Source: Caldilinea sp. CFX5 (GTDB lineage: Bacteria > Chloroflexota > Anaerolineae > Caldilineales > Caldilineaceae). Taken from it: a stretch of 64,000 bases of DNA. The stretch's first letter is position 1; the number at the start of each line of letters is the position of its first letter. A program made the translations under genes and the position numbers. Below the pieces are notes generated by a model that was given only the letters and a program-made list of their open reading frames with translations, had not been told where the DNA came from and ran no database searches. The stretch lies in contig QWII01000015.1 of NCBI GenBank assembly GCA_021405325.1, positions 124,001 through 188,000 of the forward strand, written 5' to 3'. Below, one piece after another: positions 16,083 to 24,282 of the stretch.

Positions 16083-16886
16083 TTACCCCAGTTGAATCTC
16101 CGGCGCCACTTCCGAATTCATCAACGACGCCCCGCCATCGGCATAGATCACCTGGCCGGTGATCCAACTCGCCTCTGGTGAGCAGAGCAAGGCGGCCACA
16201 TTGCCGATATCGGCGGGCGTACCCAGCCGCCCCATGGGCGTCCAGCCGGCGCCGTGCCAGTTGCGTTGCAGAGTTTGCACCACTTCGGGCAACGAGTTCA
16301 AGACGCTGTCCTCCGTCCAGCCGGGGCTGATGGCGTTGACGGTGATACCCCGTTTGGCCAAGGCGACGGCATAATAGCGCACCAGCGACTCCATCGCCGC
16401 CTTGGCCGCGCCCATCGCCACCCACGGTTGCAGACTGCCGGTGCGCCCGCCAGTGGCGTAGGTGATGGCGAGAATGCGGCCCCCATCCGGCATAAGCTTG
16501 GCCGCCGCGCGTGCTGCCAGCAGAAACGCTTTCGCTTGTGAATCGATGGCGCTGTCCCACTGTTCGAGCGTGATTTCCAACGGCGGGTAGAAAAAGGCCG
16601 CGGCTTCGGGACGGGCATTGCTGACAAAGATATCGAGCTTGCCAAACTCCGCCTGCACCGTGCTAAACAGATGGCGAATATCATCCGGTTGGCTGACATC
16701 GGCCTGAATGATAAAGCCACCACCGCCGTGGTCACGCACCTGCGCCAACGTACTCTTGGCTGCTGCTTCGTTGCCCAGATAGTTGATCGCTACGTTGGCG
16801 CCGCTTTGCGCTAACTTGAGCGCGATCCCCCTACCGATGCCGCGGGAAGCGCCGGTGATCAAGGCATATTTTCCATTCAATGACAT
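16083..16886 (-). CDS. Short-chain dehydrogenase/reductase, FabL-like, lacking the catalytic Tyr
   Basis: A Rossmann-fold NAD(P) protein of 267 residues: TGASRGIGRGIA (residues about 10-22), a D-V pair in IIQADVSQ, VSNAR, and the C-terminal ITVNAISPGWTEDS and ITGQVIYADGGASL. Alignment with the enoyl-ACP reductase FabL (Y-x6-K) or with FabG (Y-x3-K) places Trp or Met (PWVAMGAAKAAME) where the catalytic Tyr should be. The Lys is kept. Either catalysis is altered or the protein is non-catalytic. AAGGAGA precedes ATG 16886. It lies upstream of the DUF3237, RidA and GNAT genes on the same strand. Confidence 0.8.
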   Translation of the reverse strand: MSLNGKYALITGASRGIGRGIALKLAQSGANVAINYLGNEAAAKSTLAQVRDHGGGGFIIQADVSQPDDIRHLFSTVQAEFGKLDIFVSNARPEAAAFFYPPLEITLEQWDSAIDSQAKAFLLAARAAAKLMPDGGRILAITYATGGRTGSLQPWVAMGAAKAAMESLVRYYAVALAKRGITVNAISPGWTEDSVLNSLPEVVQTLQRNWHGAGWTPMGRLGTPADIGNVAALLCSPEASWITGQVIYADGGASLMNSEVAPEIQLG

Positions 16887-16963
16887 GGTTGTCTCCTTAT
16901 CGTTACTTACCCACCGTCAACGGGTCATTGGTCAGTACAAGCTTCAGCTTCATCCTCACGACA

Positions 16964-17035
16964 CCTGCGCTTTTTGTTCCAACAATTGGGAAGAGGCGCC
17001 CTCAAAAGCGCAGGTATACTTTTGAGGGCGCCTCT
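16964..17035. terminator. Two interlocking hairpins
   Basis: Stem 1 pairs CCTGCGCTTTT (16964-16974) with AAAAGCGCAGG (17004-17014). Stem 2 pairs AGAGGCGCCCTCAAAAG (16992-17008) with its complement at 17019-17035 (17 bp). The right arm of stem 1 lies partly in stem 2 and partly in its loop, so the two compete. It lies 3' of the gene at 17131 and 5' of the SDR gene. Confidence 0.6.
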
Positions 17036-17130
17036 TGATCCTTCTGTTGACCCTTTGGTCGCTAAAAAGGGGGATTGGTCGATTGTATGTCGTGTTCCCT
17101 CTTCAAATGAACCAGGGACCTTGGCCTAAA

Positions 17131-17493
17131 TCATGTCTCATGCTGGAACCAAAGCACCACATCGGATAGATCGACCCCACCGGTTCCCCCAACAATGCGC
17201 GCCTCAATGGCGTTCTGACCGTGAACTAAATTGCTGCCATTGAAGATCTCGTGAATGGAGCCAAAGAAATTGCCTGTGACGTTGATAGTGCGAATCGCAT
17301 TTCCGTTGATACTGAAACGGAAACTGAGGTTTGCAGCATTCTGATGGGACACATAGAAAAACTGCAAAATCATGGATTGGTCGAGCCGCGCCGCATTGCC
17401 AAGATTGAAGTTGGTCTGCCAGTCAATATCTTGACCCGTCCGCAGCGTGAATTCCGTATCGCGGATTGCCAGATAGTCTGCTACGATAGCCAT
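17131..17493 (-). CDS. Small beta-rich protein of unknown function
   Basis: A 120-residue protein with no signal peptide or membrane segment; AAGGAGG lies before ATG 17493. It is strand-rich and Asn/Phe-rich, with the ordered blocks YLAIRDTEFTL, SMILQFFYVSHQNAANLSFRF, INGNAIRTINVTGN and VDLSDVVLWFQ. The last reads like the closing strands of a jelly-roll or carbohydrate-binding-module-like sandwich. I do not recognise a named family. It is not obviously in an operon: a double hairpin follows and about 140 bases separate it from the SnoaL-like gene upstream. Confidence 0.5.
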   Translation of the reverse strand: MAIVADYLAIRDTEFTLRTGQDIDWQTNFNLGNAARLDQSMILQFFYVSHQNAANLSFRFSINGNAIRTINVTGNFFGSIHEIFNGSNLVHGQNAIEARIVGGTGGVDLSDVVLWFQHET

Positions 17494-17633
17494 GGTAGTC
17501 TCCTCCTTGTGATGGTAAGCTAAGAATTTCCATCCAATACAAGCGTAATCAATGACATGGTTGCCGCTTAAAAACCTTTGGTCGCCCCATTCTGTACTGC
17601 TACCAAAAGTAGACGCAACGCTGAACGATTGGG

Positions 17634-18026
17634 CTAGGTTGGCGCACGGTTACTGTTCCAGAGCTGACGATGCCATTTCCAGACGCCCTGCTCCCGTTGC
17701 CAAATGACAAGATACTTCACTTCATCGATCACTTGGCCCTCTTTACTTTTGAGCGTGGCTCTGCCTACTTCCCAAGCGGTGGCGTCCTGTTCTGCAAACT
17801 CCAACGTCTCCATCTCGGTTGCGGCGATCCCAGCCCCAAGCGCGGCTTCCCAAAACGCCTGAATGGCCGTCTTGCCACAGCGGCTTTCTGCATGGGGCGG
17901 CCAGATCTGCGCCTCTGTTGTATAGACCATTGCCATGCCCGCCGCATCGCCACGACGTAAGGCTACACTAAAGCTCGCATTAACGCGATCAATTTCAGTT
18001 CGTGTTGGTGTTAGCATGGTAGTCAT
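17634..18026 (-). CDS. SnoaL-like/NTF2-fold protein (SgcJ/EcaC type)
   Basis: A cytoplasmic alpha+beta cone-fold protein of about 130 residues. The pattern I.RVNASFSVALRRGDAAGMAMVYT.EAQIWPP, GKTAIQAFWEAAL, and the ending YLVIWQREQGVWKWHRQLWNSN is that of DUF4440/SnoaL polyketide-cyclase-like proteins. Catalytic role not deducible. GTG or ATG starts are possible; ATG 18026 has GAGG six bases upstream. It stands alone. Confidence 0.7.
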   Translation of the reverse strand: MTTMLTPTRTEIDRVNASFSVALRRGDAAGMAMVYTTEAQIWPPHAESRCGKTAIQAFWEAALGAGIAATEMETLEFAEQDATAWEVGRATLKSKEGQVIDEVKYLVIWQREQGVWKWHRQLWNSNRAPT

Positions 18027-18256
18027 TCGCACCTCGCTTGAACCGATACGATCAGCTTTGGGTGGCGAGGGGTAAGGAACGATATCGAGATTGGTTCAGA
18101 ACCTATGACTGACAAATTTGCCCGTCGGCAAGCGCTTACCTCATTTTCGCGCCGATAGGGAAGCTTGTCGTCGTGGAAAACACGACAAAGCGGAACGGGG
18201 CGCCCCCAACAATTTGCGTTTGCACGCTGTCCGGAATTCCCTGACAGAAGAGACTG

Positions 18257-20689
18257 TTATGGGTCAGGCGTGGCTGTGGGCGCGCCCACCCCTTGCTCCA
18301 CCGCCCACAAGGCAACCTGAAGACGGGACGAGAGGCCCAGCTTGTTCAGAATGCGGGTGACATAGGTTTCCACACTCTTCACACCCACGACCAATTGCTC
18401 GGCAATTTCGCGATTGCTTTTACCCTGCGCCAGTAGTGCTGCCACCTGCGCTTCGCGGGCGCTGAGGCCATTTTTCCCGTTGCCGATTGGCGGCGCGACC
18501 GGCGTGGCGACTGCTTCGCTTCTTGGCGGTTGATCCGCCGTAAAGACAACGTCAACCACCTGCTGGAGGGTGAGGGTGCGGCCTTCGGCGCGGGCAGCCT
18601 GTAAACTTTCTTCATCCAACAGGTGGTGGATAAGCTGTTGCGTATGTTCCCACTGCACGCGATCGGTCATCGGCAACGCGGTGGTTACATTGAGCAGAAG
18701 CGTTTCGGTGGCGCCAAAGAGCCGGGCGGCGGCGCAGCCATCCCCGTTGGCGGCCAGGGTGGCGGCGATGCTGGTCAGACAGGCCACAATCCCGCGCCAA
18801 CTGTTCAGCGCCAGATTGAGCTGCAAACTCTCTTGCAACAAAGCCCGCGCATTGGCAATGTCACCCAGGCGCAAGCTGGCATTGCCCTGCCCGCGCAACG
18901 CCAGCGCCAGAAAATTGGCGTCGCCCAACTGGCGGAAAATCTGCACACAGGCGCCGTAGGTTGCCGCTGCTGTGTCATACGCCGCCGACCGCAAGGCAAA
19001 AGCGGCCTGATAGAGGCGCGTCCAGGCAAAGCCGTGCTGCCCTGCCGCCCCGCTCCCCGCATCGACTTGTTGCCACAGGGCAAGGCTCTGGGCCAGCAAC
19101 GCCTGTGCATCCGCCGCTGAACCCGCAAGAAAGGCGCAGACCCCCAAATTGCGCAACGCCGCCGCTACCACGGCAGCCGCACCGACCTGCTGACCCAGGT
19201 CATAGGCTTCTGCGGCGTGCGCTTGCACCACGTTGACATCACTGTCGATAATCATCTCCAGGGTGCAAAGCGCATTGAGCGCCTGTGCGCGCCGCAAACG
19301 CAATCCTTCGCTTTGGGTGATGGGCTGCGCCAGGAGCTTATGCAACCACTCCACCCCCTCCATCGTGCTGCCGCGTGAACCCCAGAAAATTTCCAGCGCG
19401 CTACAGAGCCGCAAGCCGCTGGCGCTTTGGTCGGCGTCCGCTGCTTGGCCGGCCACAATCCGTTCTAATGCCACGCGCAGATTGTCCACCTCCTGTTCCA
19501 CCTGTTGAAAACCGGTGCGTTGGGTTGCGCTGGTAAAGTGACGCTGCGCCTGCTCGACCAGGGCCAGGAAATAGTGCAGATGACGACGGTGTGCGCCGTC
19601 AACTTGACCCGTTTCGACCAATTTATCATAGGCATATTGACGAATCGTTTCCGCCATCCGATAGCGCGCCACACCGCCTTGTTCCTGCATGGTCAGCAGA
19701 GATTTGTCGATCAACCGGGTGAGTATTTCGAGCAACCCGCCGGGGCCGACCGACTCCTCGGCGCAGACGGCTTCCGCCGCGGCCAGCGTGCAACCACCGG
19801 CAAAGACAGCCAGCTTTTGCCAGACCAGCCGTTCCTCGGCGGTGAGGAGCCGGTCGCTCCAATCGAGCGCCGCTTGCAAGGATTGGTGACGGCGCGGCGC
19901 CGTGCGATTTTGACCGGCCAGCAACTGTCTAAGGGTCGCTGACCGTTCCAGGGGCTGGCTCAACCACATGGCAATCTGTTCGACGCTCAACGCGCGGGTG
20001 CGGGCGGCAGCCAATTCAATCGCCAATGGCATGCCATCCAGTTGACGGCAAATGGTATGAATCAGCATGGTATTTTGGGCATTGGCCGCAAAACCAGGAG
20101 TGACGGCACGGGCGCGTTCGATAAAGAGGCGCTCCGCTTCGGAATGTAATAAGCGGTCCTTACCCGGCGCTGAAGCGGAGGGCGTTGCTGCTGCCTGTAA
20201 GGAGAGGGGCGGCACCGCCCACACCGTCTCACCCGTAATCAGCAACGCCTCGCGACTAGTGGTCAGAAGGCGCAGGTGGGGACAGTGCTGCAAGAGCGTG
20301 GCTGCTAGGGCGGCGCAGGCGTCGATCAAGTGTTCACAGTTGTCCAGGATCAGTAACAGATGCTGGGCGCGCAGGGATTGGAGCAACAGATCGAGTGGAT
20401 CGCCGGTCCCTTCTTGGGGCAGACCGAGGGCGCGCACAACGGTTTGCGGCACAAGTTCGGCAGCTGTGAGCGCGTCCAATGCGACCCACCAGACGCCGGC
20501 ACCACTCTCGCTGCGCCATTCGACGGCGGCTTGTAAGGCCAACCGGCTTTTGCCACAGCCACCCGGCCCGGTCAGGGTGAGCAGGCGCGTCGCCAGCAGC
20601 AGGCGCTTGACTTCGTCACATTCCCGCTCCCGCCCGACAAAGCTGCTCAAGGCAGCGGGGAGGTTGCTGAGAGAGGGGGGCTTGCTCAT
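18257..20689 (-). CDS. LuxR-family regulator with NB-ARC-type ATPase
   Basis: A transcription regulator of about 810 residues. A STAND ATPase begins at once (SSFVGRERECDEVKRLLL; Walker A GPGGCGKS near residues 42-49; LLLILDNCEHL as Walker B; LLTTSREALL). A winged-helix-like arm follows (AVFAGGCTLAAAEAVCA), then a helical repeat region, and the last 70 residues are a LuxR helix-turn-helix (LSAREAQVAALLAQGKSNREIAEQLVVGVKSVETYVTRIL). Start ATG 20689 is favoured by GGAG nine bases upstream; two in-frame ATGs lie up to 24 bases earlier. It is divergent from another giant regulator, sharing a 127-base control region that contains TATAAT at 20757-20762. Confidence 0.9.
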   Translation of the reverse strand: MSKPPSLSNLPAALSSFVGRERECDEVKRLLLATRLLTLTGPGGCGKSRLALQAAVEWRSESGAGVWWVALDALTAAELVPQTVVRALGLPQEGTGDPLDLLLQSLRAQHLLLILDNCEHLIDACAALAATLLQHCPHLRLLTTSREALLITGETVWAVPPLSLQAAATPSASAPGKDRLLHSEAERLFIERARAVTPGFAANAQNTMLIHTICRQLDGMPLAIELAAARTRALSVEQIAMWLSQPLERSATLRQLLAGQNRTAPRRHQSLQAALDWSDRLLTAEERLVWQKLAVFAGGCTLAAAEAVCAEESVGPGGLLEILTRLIDKSLLTMQEQGGVARYRMAETIRQYAYDKLVETGQVDGAHRRHLHYFLALVEQAQRHFTSATQRTGFQQVEQEVDNLRVALERIVAGQAADADQSASGLRLCSALEIFWGSRGSTMEGVEWLHKLLAQPITQSEGLRLRRAQALNALCTLEMIIDSDVNVVQAHAAEAYDLGQQVGAAAVVAAALRNLGVCAFLAGSAADAQALLAQSLALWQQVDAGSGAAGQHGFAWTRLYQAAFALRSAAYDTAAATYGACVQIFRQLGDANFLALALRGQGNASLRLGDIANARALLQESLQLNLALNSWRGIVACLTSIAATLAANGDGCAAARLFGATETLLLNVTTALPMTDRVQWEHTQQLIHHLLDEESLQAARAEGRTLTLQQVVDVVFTADQPPRSEAVATPVAPPIGNGKNGLSAREAQVAALLAQGKSNREIAEQLVVGVKSVETYVTRILNKLGLSSRLQVALWAVEQGVGAPTATPDP

Positions 20690-20816
20690 GGGTTTGCTCT
20701 CCATTATATCCAATGCAACGAGTAATAGCTGCTATGAAACGAACCGCCTCATCGTTTATAATAGTAACACCGCAATCGTGGCTAAAGCGTGGCCGGCACA
20801 GCGCGTGGAGAAAACC

Positions 20817-23800
20817 ATGAGTGAATTGCGTCTCACCTTATTCGGCCAGACCACCATTCAGAAAAATGGCGTCGCTGTTACCGGCTTCAAATCCAGTAAA
20901 GCGGTTGCGCTGCTCTGTTACCTGGCCGTCACCGGTCACGCCGTGGCGCGCACGACATTGGTCAGCCTCTTCTGGGGCGAATTGGGCGAGGCCAACGCCC
21001 GCATGAATCTGCGCCATGTGCTGGCGAACCTGCGCGAACTGGTCGGGGATCATCTGGTCGTGACCCGCCAAACGGTCGCCTTTCAACGGGCAAGCGTCTA
21101 CTGGCTGGATGTTGAACAATTTGAACTGGGCGTGACGCACAGCCACACCGCGGAAGTTGATGCTGCCCTTGCGCTCTACCAGGGTGATTTTCTGGCTGGC
21201 CTGGATCTGCGCCAGGCTCCTTTGTTTGAGGAGTGGCGTAACGCGCAACGGCTACGGTTGTGTTCGCTGGCGGTGGGCGCCCTCCAAACATTGGCCGACC
21301 AGGCCAGTGACCCCGAACAAGCAATTGCTTATTTGCGTCGCCTGCTCTCGTTGGAACCGTGGCGGGAAGCGGCGCACCGTCAACTCATGGAACGGCTGGC
21401 GTATCGTGGTCAGGTCACGGCCGCGCTGGCCCATTACGAAAGTTGTCGCCAGATCCTGGCCGAACAGTTGGCCGTCGAACCGGCGGCGGAAACAACGGCG
21501 CTCTACGAACGCTTGCGCTTGTCAACCCAAACCCCTCTCCTACGCTTGCCGGCGCCCACGACGCCTTTTGTGGGGCGCGCTACGGAAATGGCGCTCATTG
21601 CCCGCGATCTGGCCGATCCGGCTTGCCGCTGTTTGACGCTGGTTGGGCCGGGTGGGATGGGCAAGACGCGCCTGGCGCTAGCGGCGGCCACGGAACAGCT
21701 TCCCCACTTTCTACATGGCGTGGTCTTTGTCCCACTGGCGGCGGTCAGCGACTCCCAGTTGCTGGCGCCAGCCATTGCCGCCGCCCTACAATGCCCGCTC
21801 CACGGCCAAGCCGAGCCGACCCAACAGTTGCTCCACTACTTGCAAGCGCGGGAACTGTTGTTGCTGCTCGATAACCTGGAACAGTTGTCGGCGGGGTTGG
21901 CGCTGCTGACCGAAATGTTGACCCAGGCGCCCCGGGTCAAACTTCTGGCGACCTCACGCGAACGGCTCAACCTCAGGGCCGAATGGGTGATCGACATTGG
22001 GGGCTTGCCTTTTCCTGTGGATGAGGCGACACACCTGTTGCCGACCTATAGCGCCGTCCAGTTATTTGTTGAAACGGCCCGTCGCGTACAGAGCCATTTT
22101 GCCCTCACGCCCGCCAACGCCGCCGCCATTGGCCGCATCTGCCGGTTGGTGGCGGGGATGCCGCTGGGCATTGAACTGGCGGCGGCTTGGGTGCGCACCC
22201 TGACCTGTGACGAGATTGCCGATGAACTGGCGCGCAATCTCGACCTGCTCACCACCACCCAGCCCGATGTGCCGGCGCGCCATCAGAGCATGAGCGCCGT
22301 CTTTGCCCACTCTTGGCGTTTGCTGCCCGCTGCCCAGCAAACGCTGTTGGGACAATTGGCGGTCTTTCGGCGTGGTTTTCGCCAGGAGGCAGCGCAACAG
22401 ATCTGTGGCGCTGCCCTCCGTGACCTGGCGGCGCTGGTGGACAAATCATTGCTCCAACGCGATGAGCAACAGGGACGCTTTGTCCTCCATGAATTGCTGC
22501 GCCAGTTTGCGGCAGAGAAACAGGCCACCACGGACGGTAACGGCGACCGGTCGGTGGAAGAGCGTCACGGCCACTATTACCTGGCGTGGTTAGCAACCTA
22601 CACGGACGCGCTTCAGGGTGAAGAGCCGCACTTGGCCGTTGCTGCCATTCTGCCTGAAAGCGAAAACATTCGGCAAGCCTGGCGCTGGGCGGTGACGCAT
22701 GACGCGTGGGATGCGCTAGGGCATGCGCTGTCGGCCTGGCGTAACTTCTACCACCTACGTGGCCTCTATACCGAAGCCGCCAACTGGTTAACCGAAGCGC
22801 TCCACCACTGCTCACCACCAGCCGCCGCACAGCCGATCAATGCCGAATGGCAAAGCATACAAGGCCGCCTGTTGCTTTGCGCTGCTGAAATTGCCGTGCA
22901 ACAGAGTCGCTACGCCCAAGCATTACAACTGGCCGAAGCCGCCGACAAAGTGGCGACCCAACAGGCGGCGCCGGCGCACAAAGGGCAGGCGCAAGCCATG
23001 CTTGGCGAAATTCGGCGCTTGCAATGGGCCTCGGATCACGCCCTCGTCCATCAGCAACGGGCGGCGCCGTTATTGCTGCAGAGCGGTGACCGTCGCACCT
23101 ATGCCCATTTATTGTTGCAAATGGGCAAAACGTATGAGCAACTACATCAGTGGGAGCAAGCACTGGCGCTGCAAAATGAGGCGTTGCATCTCTTTGAAGC
23201 GCTGGGTGACGGTTGGGGCTGTACAATCAGTTGGGGCGCGCTGGGCGCTGTGCATTATGGCCGCGGCGATCTTGATCAAGCGCTGGCTTGCACCCAACAT
23301 GCCCTGGCGCGCGCCCAAGTTCTGCAAGTCCAGGCTGAGATCATGCACTTCACCGCCGAAATTGGGCGGATCTACTGGCGCACCCACCGTTACACGGCGG
23401 CGCTCGCACAGTTACACGCGGCGGTGCAACGGGCTGTTGCCCTTGGTTTGGGGCATCGGGTGAGTGACTACTATCGACTGATTGGTCATGCGTATAAAGA
23501 CCTGGGCGATTTTGCACAGGCGCACACTTATCTCGAACAGGCAGTGCTCTTAGCGCAAAAGAGCAACGCACCGAGTGAGCAAATCGGCGCGTTGGAAACC
23601 ATAGGTACGCTGGCTGAGGCAGAGGGTAGCACGCAGACCGCGCTAGAGTATAGTCGGCGCGCGCTGCAAGTGGCCGAACGCAGTGGCGATCCACGCTTGT
23701 TAGCGCGCTGTTTGGGTAAAGTGGGGCAGCTTTATGCGAAACTGGACCAATTCCCGCTGGCGCGCCAGTGGCTCGAAGCGGCTGTCGATATCCAGCAAGC

Positions 23801-24113
23801 GTTGGTGATGCGTGCCAACGAGCCGATCTTCCCCCACAACTTGAGCCGCCTGGCTCAGGTGCTTTACCGACAAGGCGAATATGTCGTCGCTGGAGGGTAC
23901 TGTCAGCGTTGCCTGGATCTTCTCGACGAACAGGGGAAAACGATGTTCCATAGTAACGACATCCGGGTCGAGGCCGTGCTTACGCTGGCCCGCTGTTATT
24001 ACGCGCAAGGTCAACCAGTGGCCGCGCGCCAAGCGCTGCAGACCCTGTTGGTCACGGTCGCCGATCCGGCGCAAGAGGCTAAAATTCAGGCAGTGCTGGC
24101 GCAATTTGCGTGA
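20817..24113 (+). CDS. SARP/BTAD-family regulator with ATPase and TPR domains
   Basis: A 1098-residue regulator. An N-terminal OmpR-like winged helix starts LRLTLFGQTTIQKNGVAVTGFKSSKAVALLCYLAV. A BTAD bacterial transcriptional activation domain follows to about residue 240 (YQGDFLAGLDLRQAPLFEEW; LMERLAYRGQVTAALAHYESC). Then comes a STAND ATPase (FVGRATEMALIARDL; Walker A GPGGMGKT near 277; LLLLLDNLEQL), and from about 600 to the end a long TPR array. ATG 20817 follows GGAG at 20807-20810; the longer upstream open frame is antisense to the LuxR gene. Such proteins sense a ligand through the TPRs and activate nearby genes when ATP-bound; the target is unknown. Confidence 0.9.
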   Translation: MSELRLTLFGQTTIQKNGVAVTGFKSSKAVALLCYLAVTGHAVARTTLVSLFWGELGEANARMNLRHVLANLRELVGDHLVVTRQTVAFQRASVYWLDVEQFELGVTHSHTAEVDAALALYQGDFLAGLDLRQAPLFEEWRNAQRLRLCSLAVGALQTLADQASDPEQAIAYLRRLLSLEPWREAAHRQLMERLAYRGQVTAALAHYESCRQILAEQLAVEPAAETTALYERLRLSTQTPLLRLPAPTTPFVGRATEMALIARDLADPACRCLTLVGPGGMGKTRLALAAATEQLPHFLHGVVFVPLAAVSDSQLLAPAIAAALQCPLHGQAEPTQQLLHYLQARELLLLLDNLEQLSAGLALLTEMLTQAPRVKLLATSRERLNLRAEWVIDIGGLPFPVDEATHLLPTYSAVQLFVETARRVQSHFALTPANAAAIGRICRLVAGMPLGIELAAAWVRTLTCDEIADELARNLDLLTTTQPDVPARHQSMSAVFAHSWRLLPAAQQTLLGQLAVFRRGFRQEAAQQICGAALRDLAALVDKSLLQRDEQQGRFVLHELLRQFAAEKQATTDGNGDRSVEERHGHYYLAWLATYTDALQGEEPHLAVAAILPESENIRQAWRWAVTHDAWDALGHALSAWRNFYHLRGLYTEAANWLTEALHHCSPPAAAQPINAEWQSIQGRLLLCAAEIAVQQSRYAQALQLAEAADKVATQQAAPAHKGQAQAMLGEIRRLQWASDHALVHQQRAAPLLLQSGDRRTYAHLLLQMGKTYEQLHQWEQALALQNEALHLFEALGDGWGCTISWGALGAVHYGRGDLDQALACTQHALARAQVLQVQAEIMHFTAEIGRIYWRTHRYTAALAQLHAAVQRAVALGLGHRVSDYYRLIGHAYKDLGDFAQAHTYLEQAVLLAQKSNAPSEQIGALETIGTLAEAEGSTQTALEYSRRALQVAERSGDPRLLARCLGKVGQLYAKLDQFPLARQWLEAAVDIQQALVMRANEPIFPHNLSRLAQVLYRQGEYVVAGGYCQRCLDLLDEQGKTMFHSNDIRVEAVLTLARCYYAQGQPVAARQALQTLLVTVADPAQEAKIQAVLAQFA

Positions 24114-24221
24114 TCACTACAACTCACCGGCACGCCATTCGGCGGAGAGGGGCGCGCCCGATCGCGTACCGGCGTCTGTGGCAAGGGTAGAAGCCAAAGA
24201 TTGGCAGTTACCCGGGCACAC

Positions 24222-24265
24222 CTGAATCGTAGGGGCGTCCGCTTGCCGGCGCCCCTACGATTCAG
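24222..24265. terminator. Bidirectional hairpin between convergent genes
   Basis: A perfect 16-bp stem: CTGAATCGTAGGGGCG (24222-24237) with its complement at 24250-24265. It lies between the BTAD regulator (+) and the protease gene (-). Confidence 0.7.
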
Positions 24266-24282
24266 ACGTTTTGCTCAAGGGC

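Noticed and set aside
20067..20816. N-terminal extension of the BTAD regulator by 250 codons
   Set aside because: It lies antisense to the LuxR-type gene and includes its start region; ATG 20817 has a ribosome-binding site and matches family starts.
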